Shown here: positions 17,518 to 26,833 of the stretch, one piece after another
How the letters are laid out: every line of letters starts with the position of its first letter
Position numbering within the stretch: position 1 is the stretch's first letter
Origin: Candidatus Poseidoniaceae archaeon
GTDB lineage: Archaea > Thermoplasmatota > Poseidoniia > Poseidoniales > Poseidoniaceae
Reading direction: 5' to 3'
Length of the DNA: 64,000 bases
NCBI GenBank assembly: GCA_949372645.1
Contig: CASIAP010000004.1
Coordinates: forward strand, 1 to 64,000
The notes under the pieces: model-generated
The model's input: only the letters and a program-made list of their open reading frames with translations
What the model was told of the DNA's origin: nothing
The model's database searches: none
Made by a program: the position numbers and the translations under genes

Positions 17518-18456
17518 ATGAATGGTCACCTTTTCGATTCATTGGGTGGGGCTATGAATGACTTACTTTTGACAGCGTCTTTTTCTGATGTAAAGAGTCG
17601 TATTCAAGAACTCTCCAATCAAATCAATACTGCATCAATGGTCCATATTCATGCACCTGCCGATTTATCTGGACTTTTGGCATTATCAATGTTAGAATCG
17701 GCTTTTCTCGATACTGGGGTGAAGTACCGCCGTCGATTTTTACCTTCACATCAATCGATACCGCGTGATGAGCGAGTTCAGCCGAAACTTTCCTCTGATG
17801 GCTTATTAATTTTCATTGATCCATTTGAAGATACATGGAACCTCAAAGAACTTCCAGAAACTGCATATATCCATATTACTCCACTTTCAGTTACAGTTCG
17901 ATTGGGTTCAACACAATCTGAGCGTCGAGGGGCACTTGATGTTGTAGCGCAATGTGCAGCATTAGCAGCAGAGTTAGTCCCGAATGGGCAAAAGGTTCGA
18001 CTTTTGAGACCATTTGCCTCGACAGGACTCTGGCTTCGTGAGGCCTTGGATACCACCTTTGACCCAATTCATACTTCAATTCGGGACCATTTGCATGCTG
18101 AGGGTTCGTTTCGAATGGTACCTCTTCCCGAAGTTCCTTCCCCTGCTCCCGGTATGATCCCTGGTCTTTCGGAACGTATGCTGTCCCGTCTTCAAAAGGG
18201 ATGGCCGAAGATGGATGCTACCTCACGTGCTTCGGCACTCAGCGAATTAATTTTACCGACGCTTGTCAACCCCACTCTTTCGACTCCACGTCTCGAAGAA
18301 CTTGTTTGGCATCGACTTGTCATAGGAACTTCAGATATTGATGTCATGAGTCAGGTATTTCTGGCTGATAAGTCATGGCCGATTGACCCAGTCCACGCCA
18401 AAGTTCACGCTTCAAAGCTTGCAGATTCATTCCTTAAATCAGGCCATCTTCAATGA
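17518..18456 (+). CDS. Degenerate DHH/RecJ- or Cdc45-like protein (tentative)
   Basis: A 312-residue soluble protein. Its place directly after rps15 is the usual place of the archaeal RecJ-like nuclease (GAN). The segment VHIHAPADLSGLLALSMLESAF aligns in form with the first DHH-family motif 'H-DADG-AS---L', and LLIFIDPFED with the second 'D-' strand, but the acidic metal ligands are mostly absent and no DHH triplet is seen. It is also shorter than typical RecJ. It may therefore be a non-catalytic Cdc45-like partner of the replicative helicase. The start at 17518 follows ggtga at a normal distance; the ATG at 17554 has its purine tract only 2 nt away. Family assignment rests partly on context. 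Confidence 0.45.
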   Translation: MNGHLFDSLGGAMNDLLLTASFSDVKSRIQELSNQINTASMVHIHAPADLSGLLALSMLESAFLDTGVKYRRRFLPSHQSIPRDERVQPKLSSDGLLIFIDPFEDTWNLKELPETAYIHITPLSVTVRLGSTQSERRGALDVVAQCAALAAELVPNGQKVRLLRPFASTGLWLREALDTTFDPIHTSIRDHLHAEGSFRMVPLPEVPSPAPGMIPGLSERMLSRLQKGWPKMDATSRASALSELILPTLVNPTLSTPRLEELVWHRLVIGTSDIDVMSQVFLADKSWPIDPVHAKVHASKLADSFLKSGHLQ

Positions 18457-18502
18457 AGTGTTTCATCGACGGGTTGAAACCCCCTAACCCACTGGCACAT
18501 CC

Positions 18503-18853
18503 ATGGCGATTGAGCGTTTGCTTACTGGTAGTATTCGAGATCAAGTTCAAGATTTGATGTCAACCGAAGATTTAGTGATCGAAGCATTTCGAGATTTAGT
18601 CAAAGATGAACTCAAAACTCATATCCGTAGTAAAGTGGATGAGGACCCTGAGTTGAAAGCTGAAATTAAGGAAGCAGTGGCCTATTACTTTCACACCAAG
18701 GCACGAACTGTTTATGCGGAACTCAAAGCCACTCGTGCTGCGACTCGCCTTGGTCTACGTCTCTTACCTGATGATTTACAAGGTGAAGTTGGTGAAGCAG
18801 TTGTTTCTCTATTCGAGAAGGAACTCGGTGCTCTTCTTGAGAAGGCACTTTGA
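18503..18853 (+). CDS. Small helical protein, unknown function
   Basis: A 116-residue protein predicted almost entirely helical and highly charged (RDQVQDLMSTEDLVIEAF, DELKTHIRSKVDEDPELKAE). There is no signal peptide or membrane segment and I recognise no motif. It is 46 bp downstream of the DHH-like gene on the same strand, so they may be co-transcribed. A role as a small subunit of a complex, for example in replication, would be a guess. Confidence 0.6.
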   Translation: MAIERLLTGSIRDQVQDLMSTEDLVIEAFRDLVKDELKTHIRSKVDEDPELKAEIKEAVAYYFHTKARTVYAELKATRAATRLGLRLLPDDLQGEVGEAVVSLFEKELGALLEKAL

Positions 18854-18922
18854 GCCTCTTAGAACACGGTGAAGCGCTTCTATTATGTGCCATGCGCGCT
18901 GCGTTCAATGTAAGGTGAAGTC

Positions 18923-20962
18923 ATGACAGTACGTCCGTTCTTGTTTGTTCTGATTTTTCTAGCCTCAATGATGTCGCCATTTGTTGACTCTTTTGTCGGT
19001 ACTGCCATGGCAGAAGACACAGTTGTGTGCTGCGATTCTGCAGAAGTTGAACTCCATCTACTTGGTTCAGCATCATCAGGTACAATGTCTCCTTTTTCTC
19101 AAGATTTGACTGATACAGCCACCTCAGCAACCATTGCCAATGCAGTAACTTCTGAAGAGACTGTCGGGAAATGGGTTTTACCAAATGTTTGGCCTGGCAC
19201 AATTCCAGCAAATACCTGGACGGTTTCAATGAAATATGAAGTGACCGATGCTGCCAGTGCTCAAGTAAATGCAACAGCGACTTTGAAAATTGGAAGTCAG
19301 ACGTTCACTGCTTCTACTGAACCGGGAAGTTCTTTCTTAGGACAGGGTACTGGAACACTTACCTTTGAGATCGATGTTGATGCAGTATCAATCTCTGATA
19401 ATGGTGCGATTGAACTCACGCTTACTGCCCGTTCCGTTGTCTTTACACTACCTACGGGTGATGCGAAATTGGAGTTTTTATGGGGTTCTGAAGACAGTGA
19501 TTCCACTATTGAAGCTGAAATACCCCTCTTTGATCTCACTCTACTTGAACCGGAAGTTGAAGGCTCTGAAGTGTATTTTTCAGTTGTAATTAATTCGAAC
19601 TGGGGGATGGATATCCTTTCAAAATCCGAATCTCTTGAAATGAGAGTTGGAGGAACTGCTTTGACTGGGGACCCAATTGAAACAACTCTTGGTGATGGTG
19701 TTCGAGTTACTTGGACTTGGGAAGGGGCCAAAGGTGGAACTGAACAAGTGACTGTCGAGACACGGTTGATTATCGAAATTGGTAGTGAAGCACTCTCTGG
19801 TTCGACAACTTTCGATATTGAAACATTTGACTCCTCTGGTGGAACAGGTACTTACTATCCACCTGAAGAGCCTTTGAAGTCGAATGGAGATGGAAGTCCA
19901 TTGTCAGTTACTGGCACCTTCTCTCTTGAATCCTCAGATGGCAATGTCCAACTTGAACGTGAAACTCGAATTGAAATCGGTGGGGAAATGGCTTTCTGGA
20001 TGCGTTGGGGCATGGACCATCTGGGAGATGAAGTGACAACACTTTCTCCAGTCCTGGAAAGCTTTGATGCTGGAGGTGTGGGTGATGATGAACGTATTAG
20101 TCGTACACTCGAAGATATTGAAATTATTGAATTTGAGCGTCAAATGTTGAACACTGGTCTGAGTACTTATTACCTCAGCGTAGGCCTCGGATTAGATGTT
20201 GAGGAATTGCTTGGATTCCAAACCAAAGAATTCGATACACTCTCGATCGTGGTCGATCTCAATGGTGAATCGAATGTCGTCAACCATCCAGTAACTTTGA
20301 TAATTTCTTCGACCAAAGTGGTTGATGGTGGTGAACGTATTCCACTTCTTGGAAGTTTCATCACAGCTCAACCCTCTCCCTTGTGGCAAGGATATTCGCT
20401 TTCTTTGAGTGGTTCAACAACATACATGACTTCCTTTGCAGGCGCAACTGTGAACCCTTCGGAGTTTGTCGACCTTAGCCACTCACGTTTACCATGGGGT
20501 GAAACACTCCAGATCGAAGGTGAAAACCTCGGGCAAGACGACCAATATCGAGTGATGGTGACCCCAACGAATTCTCTGACACACAGTCCACTGCCACTCT
20601 TTTTACTGTTGATTTTTGGTTTGGGACTCGGGTTTATGATGGCATTACGTTTTGCTCGAAATCGAGTTCGAAAGATCTTGTATGCAGAACTCATTTTGAT
20701 TCCTTTCGTGGTATTGATTCATTTCTTCGCTTATCCACCACTGTTCGTTGGTGGAGCGGTTGGAACTGCAGTACTCATTTGGTGGCTTACCGCCATCACA
20801 AGTCCACGGTCTCGTATAAATCTCATCGAAGAAGCGATAACGCTCACGACACCAGTCATTCCTTGTCCTGCTTGTTCGACTCCAAATCCAGTAGTGAGTC
20901 AAGAACGACCTCTGCGGTTTGCTTGTGTAGGTTGCGAACGTGTCATCAAAATTGTTGCTTAA
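18923..20962 (+). CDS. Exported membrane protein with cytoplasmic C-terminal zinc ribbon
   Basis: A 679-residue protein with a signal peptide (FLFVLIFLASMMSPFVDSFVG), then about 530 residues of beta-rich ectodomain without cysteines except a CC pair just after the signal. Hydrophobic segments follow (LPLFLLLIFGLGLGFMMAL and two more between ILIPFVVLIHFFAY and GTAVLIWWLTAI). The C-terminus is a zinc ribbon with Cys648, Cys651, Cys668 and Cys671 in a CPAC...CVGC arrangement. Three membrane passes after a cleaved signal place the ribbon in the cytoplasm. A gtaaggtgaag ribosome site precedes the ATG. It ends exactly where the convergent CBS gene ends. Function unknown. Confidence 0.65.
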   Translation: MTVRPFLFVLIFLASMMSPFVDSFVGTAMAEDTVVCCDSAEVELHLLGSASSGTMSPFSQDLTDTATSATIANAVTSEETVGKWVLPNVWPGTIPANTWTVSMKYEVTDAASAQVNATATLKIGSQTFTASTEPGSSFLGQGTGTLTFEIDVDAVSISDNGAIELTLTARSVVFTLPTGDAKLEFLWGSEDSDSTIEAEIPLFDLTLLEPEVEGSEVYFSVVINSNWGMDILSKSESLEMRVGGTALTGDPIETTLGDGVRVTWTWEGAKGGTEQVTVETRLIIEIGSEALSGSTTFDIETFDSSGGTGTYYPPEEPLKSNGDGSPLSVTGTFSLESSDGNVQLERETRIEIGGEMAFWMRWGMDHLGDEVTTLSPVLESFDAGGVGDDERISRTLEDIEIIEFERQMLNTGLSTYYLSVGLGLDVEELLGFQTKEFDTLSIVVDLNGESNVVNHPVTLIISSTKVVDGGERIPLLGSFITAQPSPLWQGYSLSLSGSTTYMTSFAGATVNPSEFVDLSHSRLPWGETLQIEGENLGQDDQYRVMVTPTNSLTHSPLPLFLLLIFGLGLGFMMALRFARNRVRKILYAELILIPFVVLIHFFAYPPLFVGGAVGTAVLIWWLTAITSPRSRINLIEEAITLTTPVIPCPACSTPNPVVSQERPLRFACVGCERVIKIVA

Positions 20963-21373
20963 TCAAAGTTTGAGACCTTTGAGAGAAGACACCAATGAAC
21001 TGGCTTGTTGGTAATCCGACGGAGAGAAGTATCCTGCGAATTCACCATCAGAGTTTACCGCAACAACTGCTTGTGGTGCTCGCTTTTGGATGTCTGAGAG
21101 AACTGCTTTGAGTGTTTGACTGAGCTCGACTTCGAGGAAATCCATTTCCATCCATTCAGAACATTTTGCAGTACTGGAATCAACATTGTCTGCAAAAGCC
21201 TTGAGGAATTGTCGGTGTCCAAGAACGCCCTTTGTTTTTGATTCTTCATCGAGGACAACGAGAATACCACCACTGATGGTGAGGAGTCTTCGGGAGCCTT
21301 CAGCCATCGTGTCATCGATGCCAATGGTCATGTGTTCATCATCAAGGTCTAAATCTGCTACTGTCTTCGACAT
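20963..21373 (-). CDS. CBS-domain pair protein
   Basis: A 136-residue protein made of two CBS motifs. The first (MTIGIDDTMAEGSRRLLTISGGILVVLDEE, residues about 12-60) ends in GVLGHRQFLKAF. The second (VELSQTLKAVLSDIQKRAPQAVVAVNSDG) ends in GYFSPSDYQQA. CBS pairs bind adenine nucleotides and act as sensors. The ATG at 21373 (MSKTVADLDL) avoids overlap with gltX; the frame continues upstream to 21466. It is last in the minus-strand series surface protein - rnhB - gltX - CBS. Target unknown. Confidence 0.75.
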   Translation of the reverse strand: MSKTVADLDLDDEHMTIGIDDTMAEGSRRLLTISGGILVVLDEESKTKGVLGHRQFLKAFADNVDSSTAKCSEWMEMDFLEVELSQTLKAVLSDIQKRAPQAVVAVNSDGEFAGYFSPSDYQQASSLVSSLKGLKL

Positions 21374-21431
21374 GTTCGCCACTGTTATGCGCTTTGAGTT
21401 TCGACCTATCATCCTTCCCTTGAAATAAATT

Positions 21432-23144
21432 TCAAGAATGTGTGAAGATGAGGGTTGTACTGTCAATCACCCGTGCATAGCCAATTCTTTCGAGTTGGAC
21501 CATTGTTCCTTCGGGATAAGAATGCGTTTCGAGTTTCCCTTCAACATGCTTCACCTCACCGTCTTCTGCAACCAGAAGAGTGGCGTTTGTAGTACTTGGC
21601 TCTGGGAGCCAATGGATAATTGGTCGGCGGTCATTTCGGTCAATAGAACCCATTATCGCCTTCTTTCCTTCAATGTGAATGTTAGCAAATCCCTTCAATC
21701 GTACTTCGGACTTCAAGAGATCTTCTCGTTCAACCCACAGGGTTTTCTTCGAGATATCGAATGTACGCATCCCTCGACTGGAGTGGTTTGGATGAACCTC
21801 GACTTGTACTTGATTCGGATGCTCTCCATCGAGTGTAATGCTTTCAGGTTGACGAATGAACGATAAACGTGGTGCATCATCATCGATACTTTTGGTATTA
21901 TGCGAAAACAAGGTTGAAAGTGGAACTGAAATATCCTTCTGAGTGACACCCAATTCGACCCAAAAGTCTCGCAATGCCTTGGCAGTAATTCCTCGGTTTC
22001 GTAGAGCAGTCAGTGTTGGTAATCTTGGGTCGTCCCATCCGGTGAACAATCCCGCTTCGATGTCTCTTCGCATTTGCGAGGTTGAGAATCCTCCCCATTC
22101 GTGAACCTTTACTCGTCCCCAGTATGTTGTTTCTGGATAGGTCCAGCCAAAGTGCTCATAGAGCAACACTTGCTTTCGAGTCGAGTCCATGAGGTCTTTG
22201 CCACGAATGATATGAGTGACGCCTTGGATTTTGTCTTCAACGGCACTCTGGAAATCAAGAAGCGGCCAAACACGGTATTTGGAGCCAATTGATTCGCGTG
22301 GGTGAGGGTGTTCTGCCGTATTTTGAATTCGTAATGCAGGCCAATCACGGAGTGCAGGGTTTTTCAAATCCATTGCGGTTTTGACACGAACAACCGCATC
22401 ACCTGGGACAAAGGTACCGTTCATCATTTTGGTCCAAAGTTCAATGTTCAAGGAAGGGGTATTGTCTCGGCAAGGGCATTCGGTTTTGCTGACACGGAAT
22501 TCCTTGAAAGTTTCTCCACTGCATTGACACACATAGCCAAATCCTTCCTCAAGCATCTGTGTTGCGTGCTTGTAATAATGAGGTATCTGGTCACTTGCAA
22601 TAACGATTCGATGGGGTTTGAATCCAAGGAGCCATTCTGCTTCTTCGGGGATTTGTTTGTATGCTTCAGGCAGTGGTGGTTTAACCACGGTATCTGTGTC
22701 ATCGAATCGAAGAATCAATTCCCCATCCCATTCTTTGGCATAGTCTCCATTGATGACAATTCCACGTGCGTGACCAAATGAAAGCGGACCGTTTGGATTT
22801 GGAGCAAAACGAAGTACGACTTTTCCTTTGACTGCATTCTTGAGTTCTGGGAGGCCTTCACGACGCTCTTTCTTCTCTCTCTTCTCCAAAAGATGTGGAG
22901 CTTCTGCCTCCAAGATTGCCTGTAGAGCGGGAATTCCCTGTTCCGTAGCCATCTTATTTGCCTCTGCTACGGCCTTAGCGATTAAAGGTGAGATAATTTT
23001 TCCATGTTCTCGAAGGTCACTTCGAGTCCCCATGAGACGGCCAATGACCGAACCTGGGGCTGCTTTGCCTTCGTATTCAATTGCATTTTGCAGAGCAAGA
23101 TGTCTGAAGGCGGTGAGCGTTTCTTCATCAGGTGTCCAAGTCAT
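21432..23144 (-). CDS. gltX: Glutamyl-tRNA synthetase, archaeal type
   Basis: A class I synthetase of 570 residues that charges tRNA-Glu (and often tRNA-Gln before amidation in archaea). The ATP-binding HIGH-type motif is visible in RFAPNPNGPLSFGHARG, followed by LRFDDTD. The KMSKS equivalent lies in GGFSTSQMRRDIEAG. The C-terminal beta-barrel domain is the archaeal/eukaryotic (GlnRS-like) kind, not the bacterial helical cage. I choose the ATG at 23144 (MTWTPDEETLTAF), preceded by aggaaaggttgag; ATG 23177 and TTG 23180 are alternatives. It follows rnhB on the same strand. Confidence 0.93.
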   Translation of the reverse strand: MTWTPDEETLTAFRHLALQNAIEYEGKAAPGSVIGRLMGTRSDLREHGKIISPLIAKAVAEANKMATEQGIPALQAILEAEAPHLLEKREKKERREGLPELKNAVKGKVVLRFAPNPNGPLSFGHARGIVINGDYAKEWDGELILRFDDTDTVVKPPLPEAYKQIPEEAEWLLGFKPHRIVIASDQIPHYYKHATQMLEEGFGYVCQCSGETFKEFRVSKTECPCRDNTPSLNIELWTKMMNGTFVPGDAVVRVKTAMDLKNPALRDWPALRIQNTAEHPHPRESIGSKYRVWPLLDFQSAVEDKIQGVTHIIRGKDLMDSTRKQVLLYEHFGWTYPETTYWGRVKVHEWGGFSTSQMRRDIEAGLFTGWDDPRLPTLTALRNRGITAKALRDFWVELGVTQKDISVPLSTLFSHNTKSIDDDAPRLSFIRQPESITLDGEHPNQVQVEVHPNHSSRGMRTFDISKKTLWVEREDLLKSEVRLKGFANIHIEGKKAIMGSIDRNDRRPIIHWLPEPSTTNATLLVAEDGEVKHVEGKLETHSYPEGTMVQLERIGYARVIDSTTLIFTHS

Positions 23145-23207
23145 GGGGCTCAACCTTTCCTGCAACCCTTGCTTCATCAACTGCTCGCTTGAGGACCGAA
23201 CATTTTG

Positions 23208-23930
23208 TCAAAAAAGTGTTCTTTGGTTTTCATCGGTAAAGGGCCGTTTTGGTGGTTCGACCCCATACATTTCCATCCATGCTCTGGATACAGTTTTCCA
23301 CGACCAACGCAGTGCTGGGTGTGGTTCAGGTCCACGCAGTAAGTCTGGTAAGGCCGCTTTGGTATTCGGATCTGCTGGATAGCCCGAACCTAAAGGCCGT
23401 CCAATTTCCTCAGTCAATTGTTCGATGATACGGTCACGCTGAACCTTAGCGAGGATACTTGCCATGCCGACAATTGGATAGGTTGAATCTGCCTTGTGTT
23501 CAGAATGAATGGTTGAATCGGGCCAAGGCCATTGTGGCATTCGTGCTGCAATCCGGTCGGTGAATCGCTGTTCATTGACATCACAGGCGTCGTTCAGTAC
23601 AGTAAGTGGCTCAGGTACCTGTTGTCGAATCTCAATCAATGCTTCAGAAAAGAGTTCAACTTCAAGAAGATTCAATCCCGTGGATTGGACACCATGGTCT
23701 ACACGCTCAGGCCCGCATATAATTAACGAAAATTTCCATCCTCTCTCTCGTGCTTGAAGATGGAACCATTCGACCAGTTTGACCCTTTTTTTATGCGTCA
23801 AATCTTTTGAATCCTTTACCCCATGTTCGACCAACATTTCGATGTCAGCCGTCGGTATTGCTACAGCACCTACGACCAGTGGTCCGAGAACGGGGCCTCT
23901 TCCTGCCTCATCCATTCCTACGTGCCACAT
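23208..23930 (-). CDS. rnhB: Ribonuclease HII
   Basis: A 240-residue enzyme that cuts RNA in RNA-DNA hybrids and single ribonucleotides in DNA. The catalytic motif DEAGRG is at residues 7-12, the second acidic motif in VKDSKDL and the third region in HKADSTYPIVGMASILAKV. Length is normal for archaeal RNase HII. It begins 8 bp after the stop of the large surface-protein gene upstream, indicating co-transcription. Confidence 0.95.
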   Translation of the reverse strand: MWHVGMDEAGRGPVLGPLVVGAVAIPTADIEMLVEHGVKDSKDLTHKKRVKLVEWFHLQARERGWKFSLIICGPERVDHGVQSTGLNLLEVELFSEALIEIRQQVPEPLTVLNDACDVNEQRFTDRIAARMPQWPWPDSTIHSEHKADSTYPIVGMASILAKVQRDRIIEQLTEEIGRPLGSGYPADPNTKAALPDLLRGPEPHPALRWSWKTVSRAWMEMYGVEPPKRPFTDENQRTLF

Positions 23931-23938
23931 GATCTCAC

Positions 23939-26362
23939 CTAAATGTCGAAGTCATCATCATAAGTCGGTAGGGGTACTGATTGTGGTGTGGTTGGCTTTG
24001 GTTCAAGTTTTTGAATGACTGGAGATTGAAGTGTCGTGTTTTCAGCATGAGGTGCCGCAACTTTCTCGGTTTGAATTTGCTTCGTCAAGGAATCAGTTGG
24101 TGCTCGCAATTCGTTGGAACTGTGGAATTGTAACACCGTCGTTGCTGCTTGTGTTAATGCTGGATTAATAGGTACACTTGTATCCTTGTAGGCACCTGCT
24201 CGTCTTTGGAAGTCTTCTTGGAAATCTTCAGAACGAACTTTCACAGAAGTATCTTCAGTTACTTCTTGCGCAGTTTCACTGAATTTTGTCATCCAGTCAC
24301 CAGCTGCTTGAGGTTCTTCTTTCCGATACATTTCTTCATGCTGACGCTGTTCAAGGTTCCTTTGATTTCGTAAAACTATTGATTTGAAAATAATTATACC
24401 CGAAAATAATACCGCACAAATCATCAAAAACCAGGCCTTGAAAATTTCGACACCGGTTGCGAAGGCTGCACCCAAGTCAAAGGAATCATCAGCCTCATCT
24501 TCTTGCCAAGGGATTCCATTGTAGTCCCCAGTACTGGTATGGACAAATTGAATACCTGGTTCAAATTGTGAGCGAACAGTTGTATTGATCCATATTGTAC
24601 CGTTCGTTTGCTGATCGGTAGGCAAATCAGCCCAAGCACGGACAGTGAAGTTGTCACCAATTCGTATACCGCTCACCTCAAATGAGCGGAGATTTTCAAC
24701 ATCTTCTTCATAGATTGCGATTGAAGGGGGAATGAAGCACATATCGGTTGAGTGTGAGGATTGTAACTGGAGCAAAAGTCCGTCCGCAGTATTTCCTTCA
24801 TTTCGAAGTGTCATAGCGATTGAAAGTCGCCCACTGCTATCCAATTCCTCAATGACATCAGTAAAAACCCATTTGATGACCGGTGCTATTTTCACTGGTA
24901 CCCGTGCGATTCCAATGAGTGTATCTGTATTGAGCAAACGGACTTCAACAACGACCTCTCCAAATTCAAATGCCAATGCCGAAGGGTTTGCTGTAATGTT
25001 GAGTATATCTCTTTCCAGCAACTCATTTGGTCCCACATCCGTAGTCGACACAAGGAGTTCTGCGTTGACAAAGTCGGGAGCTTGAGTTACCAACAATTGG
25101 TAACTATCAGCGGCATTCCCAGTATTTTCTAGAGAAACACGGGCACCACATGAGGTATTTGGAAAGAGTTCTTGGCATGAGTTTGTGAGCAATTGAACCG
25201 TGCCGTTTCGTTGCCAATCGATGGATGCTCCGACGTCAATGGTCTGCATTCGAACCAAAGCGCCATTGGCATACACTCGCAATCGAATTTTGATTTCACC
25301 AGAATATTCAACAGGCGATTGGAATCCAATTTCAATGACTCTCGATTCATTCGGTTGCAGAACATCATCCTCTAATCCTCCAAAAAGAGCTATTGTCCAA
25401 CCATCATAGGTGATTCGATCCTCAATATCGCCTCCATCAATGGGTTGTCCATTTTCCGAAAGGGCTTGAAGTTCCATATTGAGATAATTTTCCGTATTTC
25501 CATTGTTTCGAACAGAAATTGGGATTCTGTCGTTCCCTCCCGGTCTGAGCAGTAAGTCGTCAGCAGCATCATCGATGGTGACGTTATAATATTCTTCCAT
25601 CAACAGATCAAAAGACCATTGTGAAATGGCTCCATCAATACTTGATACAGCTCTCAATTGGAAGCGAGGTCCGGTGTATGAAAGTGGTGCACCATCAACA
25701 ATGAGTGGGACATCAATCCAAAGGAAAACATAGCTCAGAGAACCCGGTTGGAGTGTTTCAAAAGCATTCACTCCCTGTGTGGAATTCATTGTCCAACCCC
25801 AATTCCATTCGGTTTGCGAATACAAATTGTAGGTGACATTGTCCTCAAAAGTAGCATTATTTGTGATGTTTACAGCTACTGAAGTTCTTGTTCCTGGTGT
25901 GACAATAAAGGATGAAACACCCGCCACACCAAAATTGAGATTCGAGTATTGTGCGACTTTGGTTTGAAAGTCTTCAATTTGGGACCATGTCGGGTCGTTT
26001 TCTGAGGTAAAGTTTAACGAGAAATTGTAGAGTCCAAATACGGCATCGGCATCAGCAGTCAAATTAAATTTAACCTGTCGAAGGTAGCCACTTTCAACAA
26101 ATTTGGAATGTGGTAATCCGGTTGCATCGAGTCCATCCACTTCGGAGACAAGTTCGAACGAATAGGTGTCATCAAGATCCCCAGTGTTATGGAGTGTGAA
26201 CAAGACCTCAATGAATTCATTTTGGTGAACGGTTAAATTGTTGAGTCCAATCACATCTAATTCTACACTTCTTGCAAGAGGTGAAGAGGTGTCTGCTTCA
26301 GCAACTGCCAAGGGAACAATTGAATGCAGCACAATGAGCATCACTATGAACACTCTGCGCAT
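23939..26362 (-). CDS. Large membrane-anchored surface protein with NEW3/CARDB-like repeats
   Basis: An 807-residue protein with a signal peptide (FIVMLIVLHSIVPLAVAEA). The ectodomain consists of repeated Ig-like beta domains with the NEW3-type phrases HNTGDLDDTYSFEL, VRNNGNTENYLNMEL, LENTGNAADSYQLLV and LRNEGNTADGLLLQL. Near residue 640-663 is an anchor helix (AWFLMICAVLFSGIIIFKSIVL). A roughly 140-residue cytoplasmic tail is polar and ends in an acidic DDDFDI. It likely acts in cell-surface structure or binding. It heads the rnhB-gltX-CBS series and is divergent from the small gene at 26456. Confidence 0.75.
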   Translation of the reverse strand: MRRVFIVMLIVLHSIVPLAVAEADTSSPLARSVELDVIGLNNLTVHQNEFIEVLFTLHNTGDLDDTYSFELVSEVDGLDATGLPHSKFVESGYLRQVKFNLTADADAVFGLYNFSLNFTSENDPTWSQIEDFQTKVAQYSNLNFGVAGVSSFIVTPGTRTSVAVNITNNATFEDNVTYNLYSQTEWNWGWTMNSTQGVNAFETLQPGSLSYVFLWIDVPLIVDGAPLSYTGPRFQLRAVSSIDGAISQWSFDLLMEEYYNVTIDDAADDLLLRPGGNDRIPISVRNNGNTENYLNMELQALSENGQPIDGGDIEDRITYDGWTIALFGGLEDDVLQPNESRVIEIGFQSPVEYSGEIKIRLRVYANGALVRMQTIDVGASIDWQRNGTVQLLTNSCQELFPNTSCGARVSLENTGNAADSYQLLVTQAPDFVNAELLVSTTDVGPNELLERDILNITANPSALAFEFGEVVVEVRLLNTDTLIGIARVPVKIAPVIKWVFTDVIEELDSSGRLSIAMTLRNEGNTADGLLLQLQSSHSTDMCFIPPSIAIYEEDVENLRSFEVSGIRIGDNFTVRAWADLPTDQQTNGTIWINTTVRSQFEPGIQFVHTSTGDYNGIPWQEDEADDSFDLGAAFATGVEIFKAWFLMICAVLFSGIIIFKSIVLRNQRNLEQRQHEEMYRKEEPQAAGDWMTKFSETAQEVTEDTSVKVRSEDFQEDFQRRAGAYKDTSVPINPALTQAATTVLQFHSSNELRAPTDSLTKQIQTEKVAAPHAENTTLQSPVIQKLEPKPTTPQSVPLPTYDDDFDI

Positions 26363-26455
26363 AACCGCTCCACAGAGTCAAGCACTTCAATCTCTCTCAA
26401 AGTGTGCATCACAAAGGTTCGTAGTCTTCATCAAGCAGATGAAACTCGGAATGCT

Positions 26456-26833
26456 ATGGCACCACTTTGGCCCTTTGGCAAAAAGAAACAACCTCTCATG
26501 CTCGATGAACAAGAGCCGGAACCGATTATGTATCGAAAAAATGCAGAAGAGACAGAGGAAATTCTGGCTGACACATCACATCGTGAATCAGTCGATTACA
26601 AGTCCGCAGTATCGTTGTTTGGTAACGGGGATACGACGGTAAAACGGGCTGAAGAACAGTCACAATTCTATGAAGGTCTGGTCGATTCATCAACACTTTC
26701 TGTGCCTGCTGAAACCTTCACATGGGTTCATCATACCGATGGCTACCATTACAAACAACTCGAAAGCGGAGCATTTGATCCAGTCCCGCACCAAAAAAGT
26801 GCAGACGGGGCGTATGCACCTTACAAGTCTTAA
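26456..26833 (+). CDS. Small soluble protein, unknown function
   Basis: A 125-residue protein starting MAPLWPFGKKKQP, with an acidic middle and an aromatic C-terminal part (TFTWVHHTDGYHYKQLESGAFDP) that could form a small beta domain resembling a WW-like or short SH3-like fold. There is no signal peptide. The frame extends back to 26324, but that part overlaps the divergent promoter region, and the ATG at 26456 is preferred. Its stop codon overlaps the stop of convergent pheT by four bases. Confidence 0.6.
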   Translation: MAPLWPFGKKKQPLMLDEQEPEPIMYRKNAEETEEILADTSHRESVDYKSAVSLFGNGDTTVKRAEEQSQFYEGLVDSSTLSVPAETFTWVHHTDGYHYKQLESGAFDPVPHQKSADGAYAPYKS

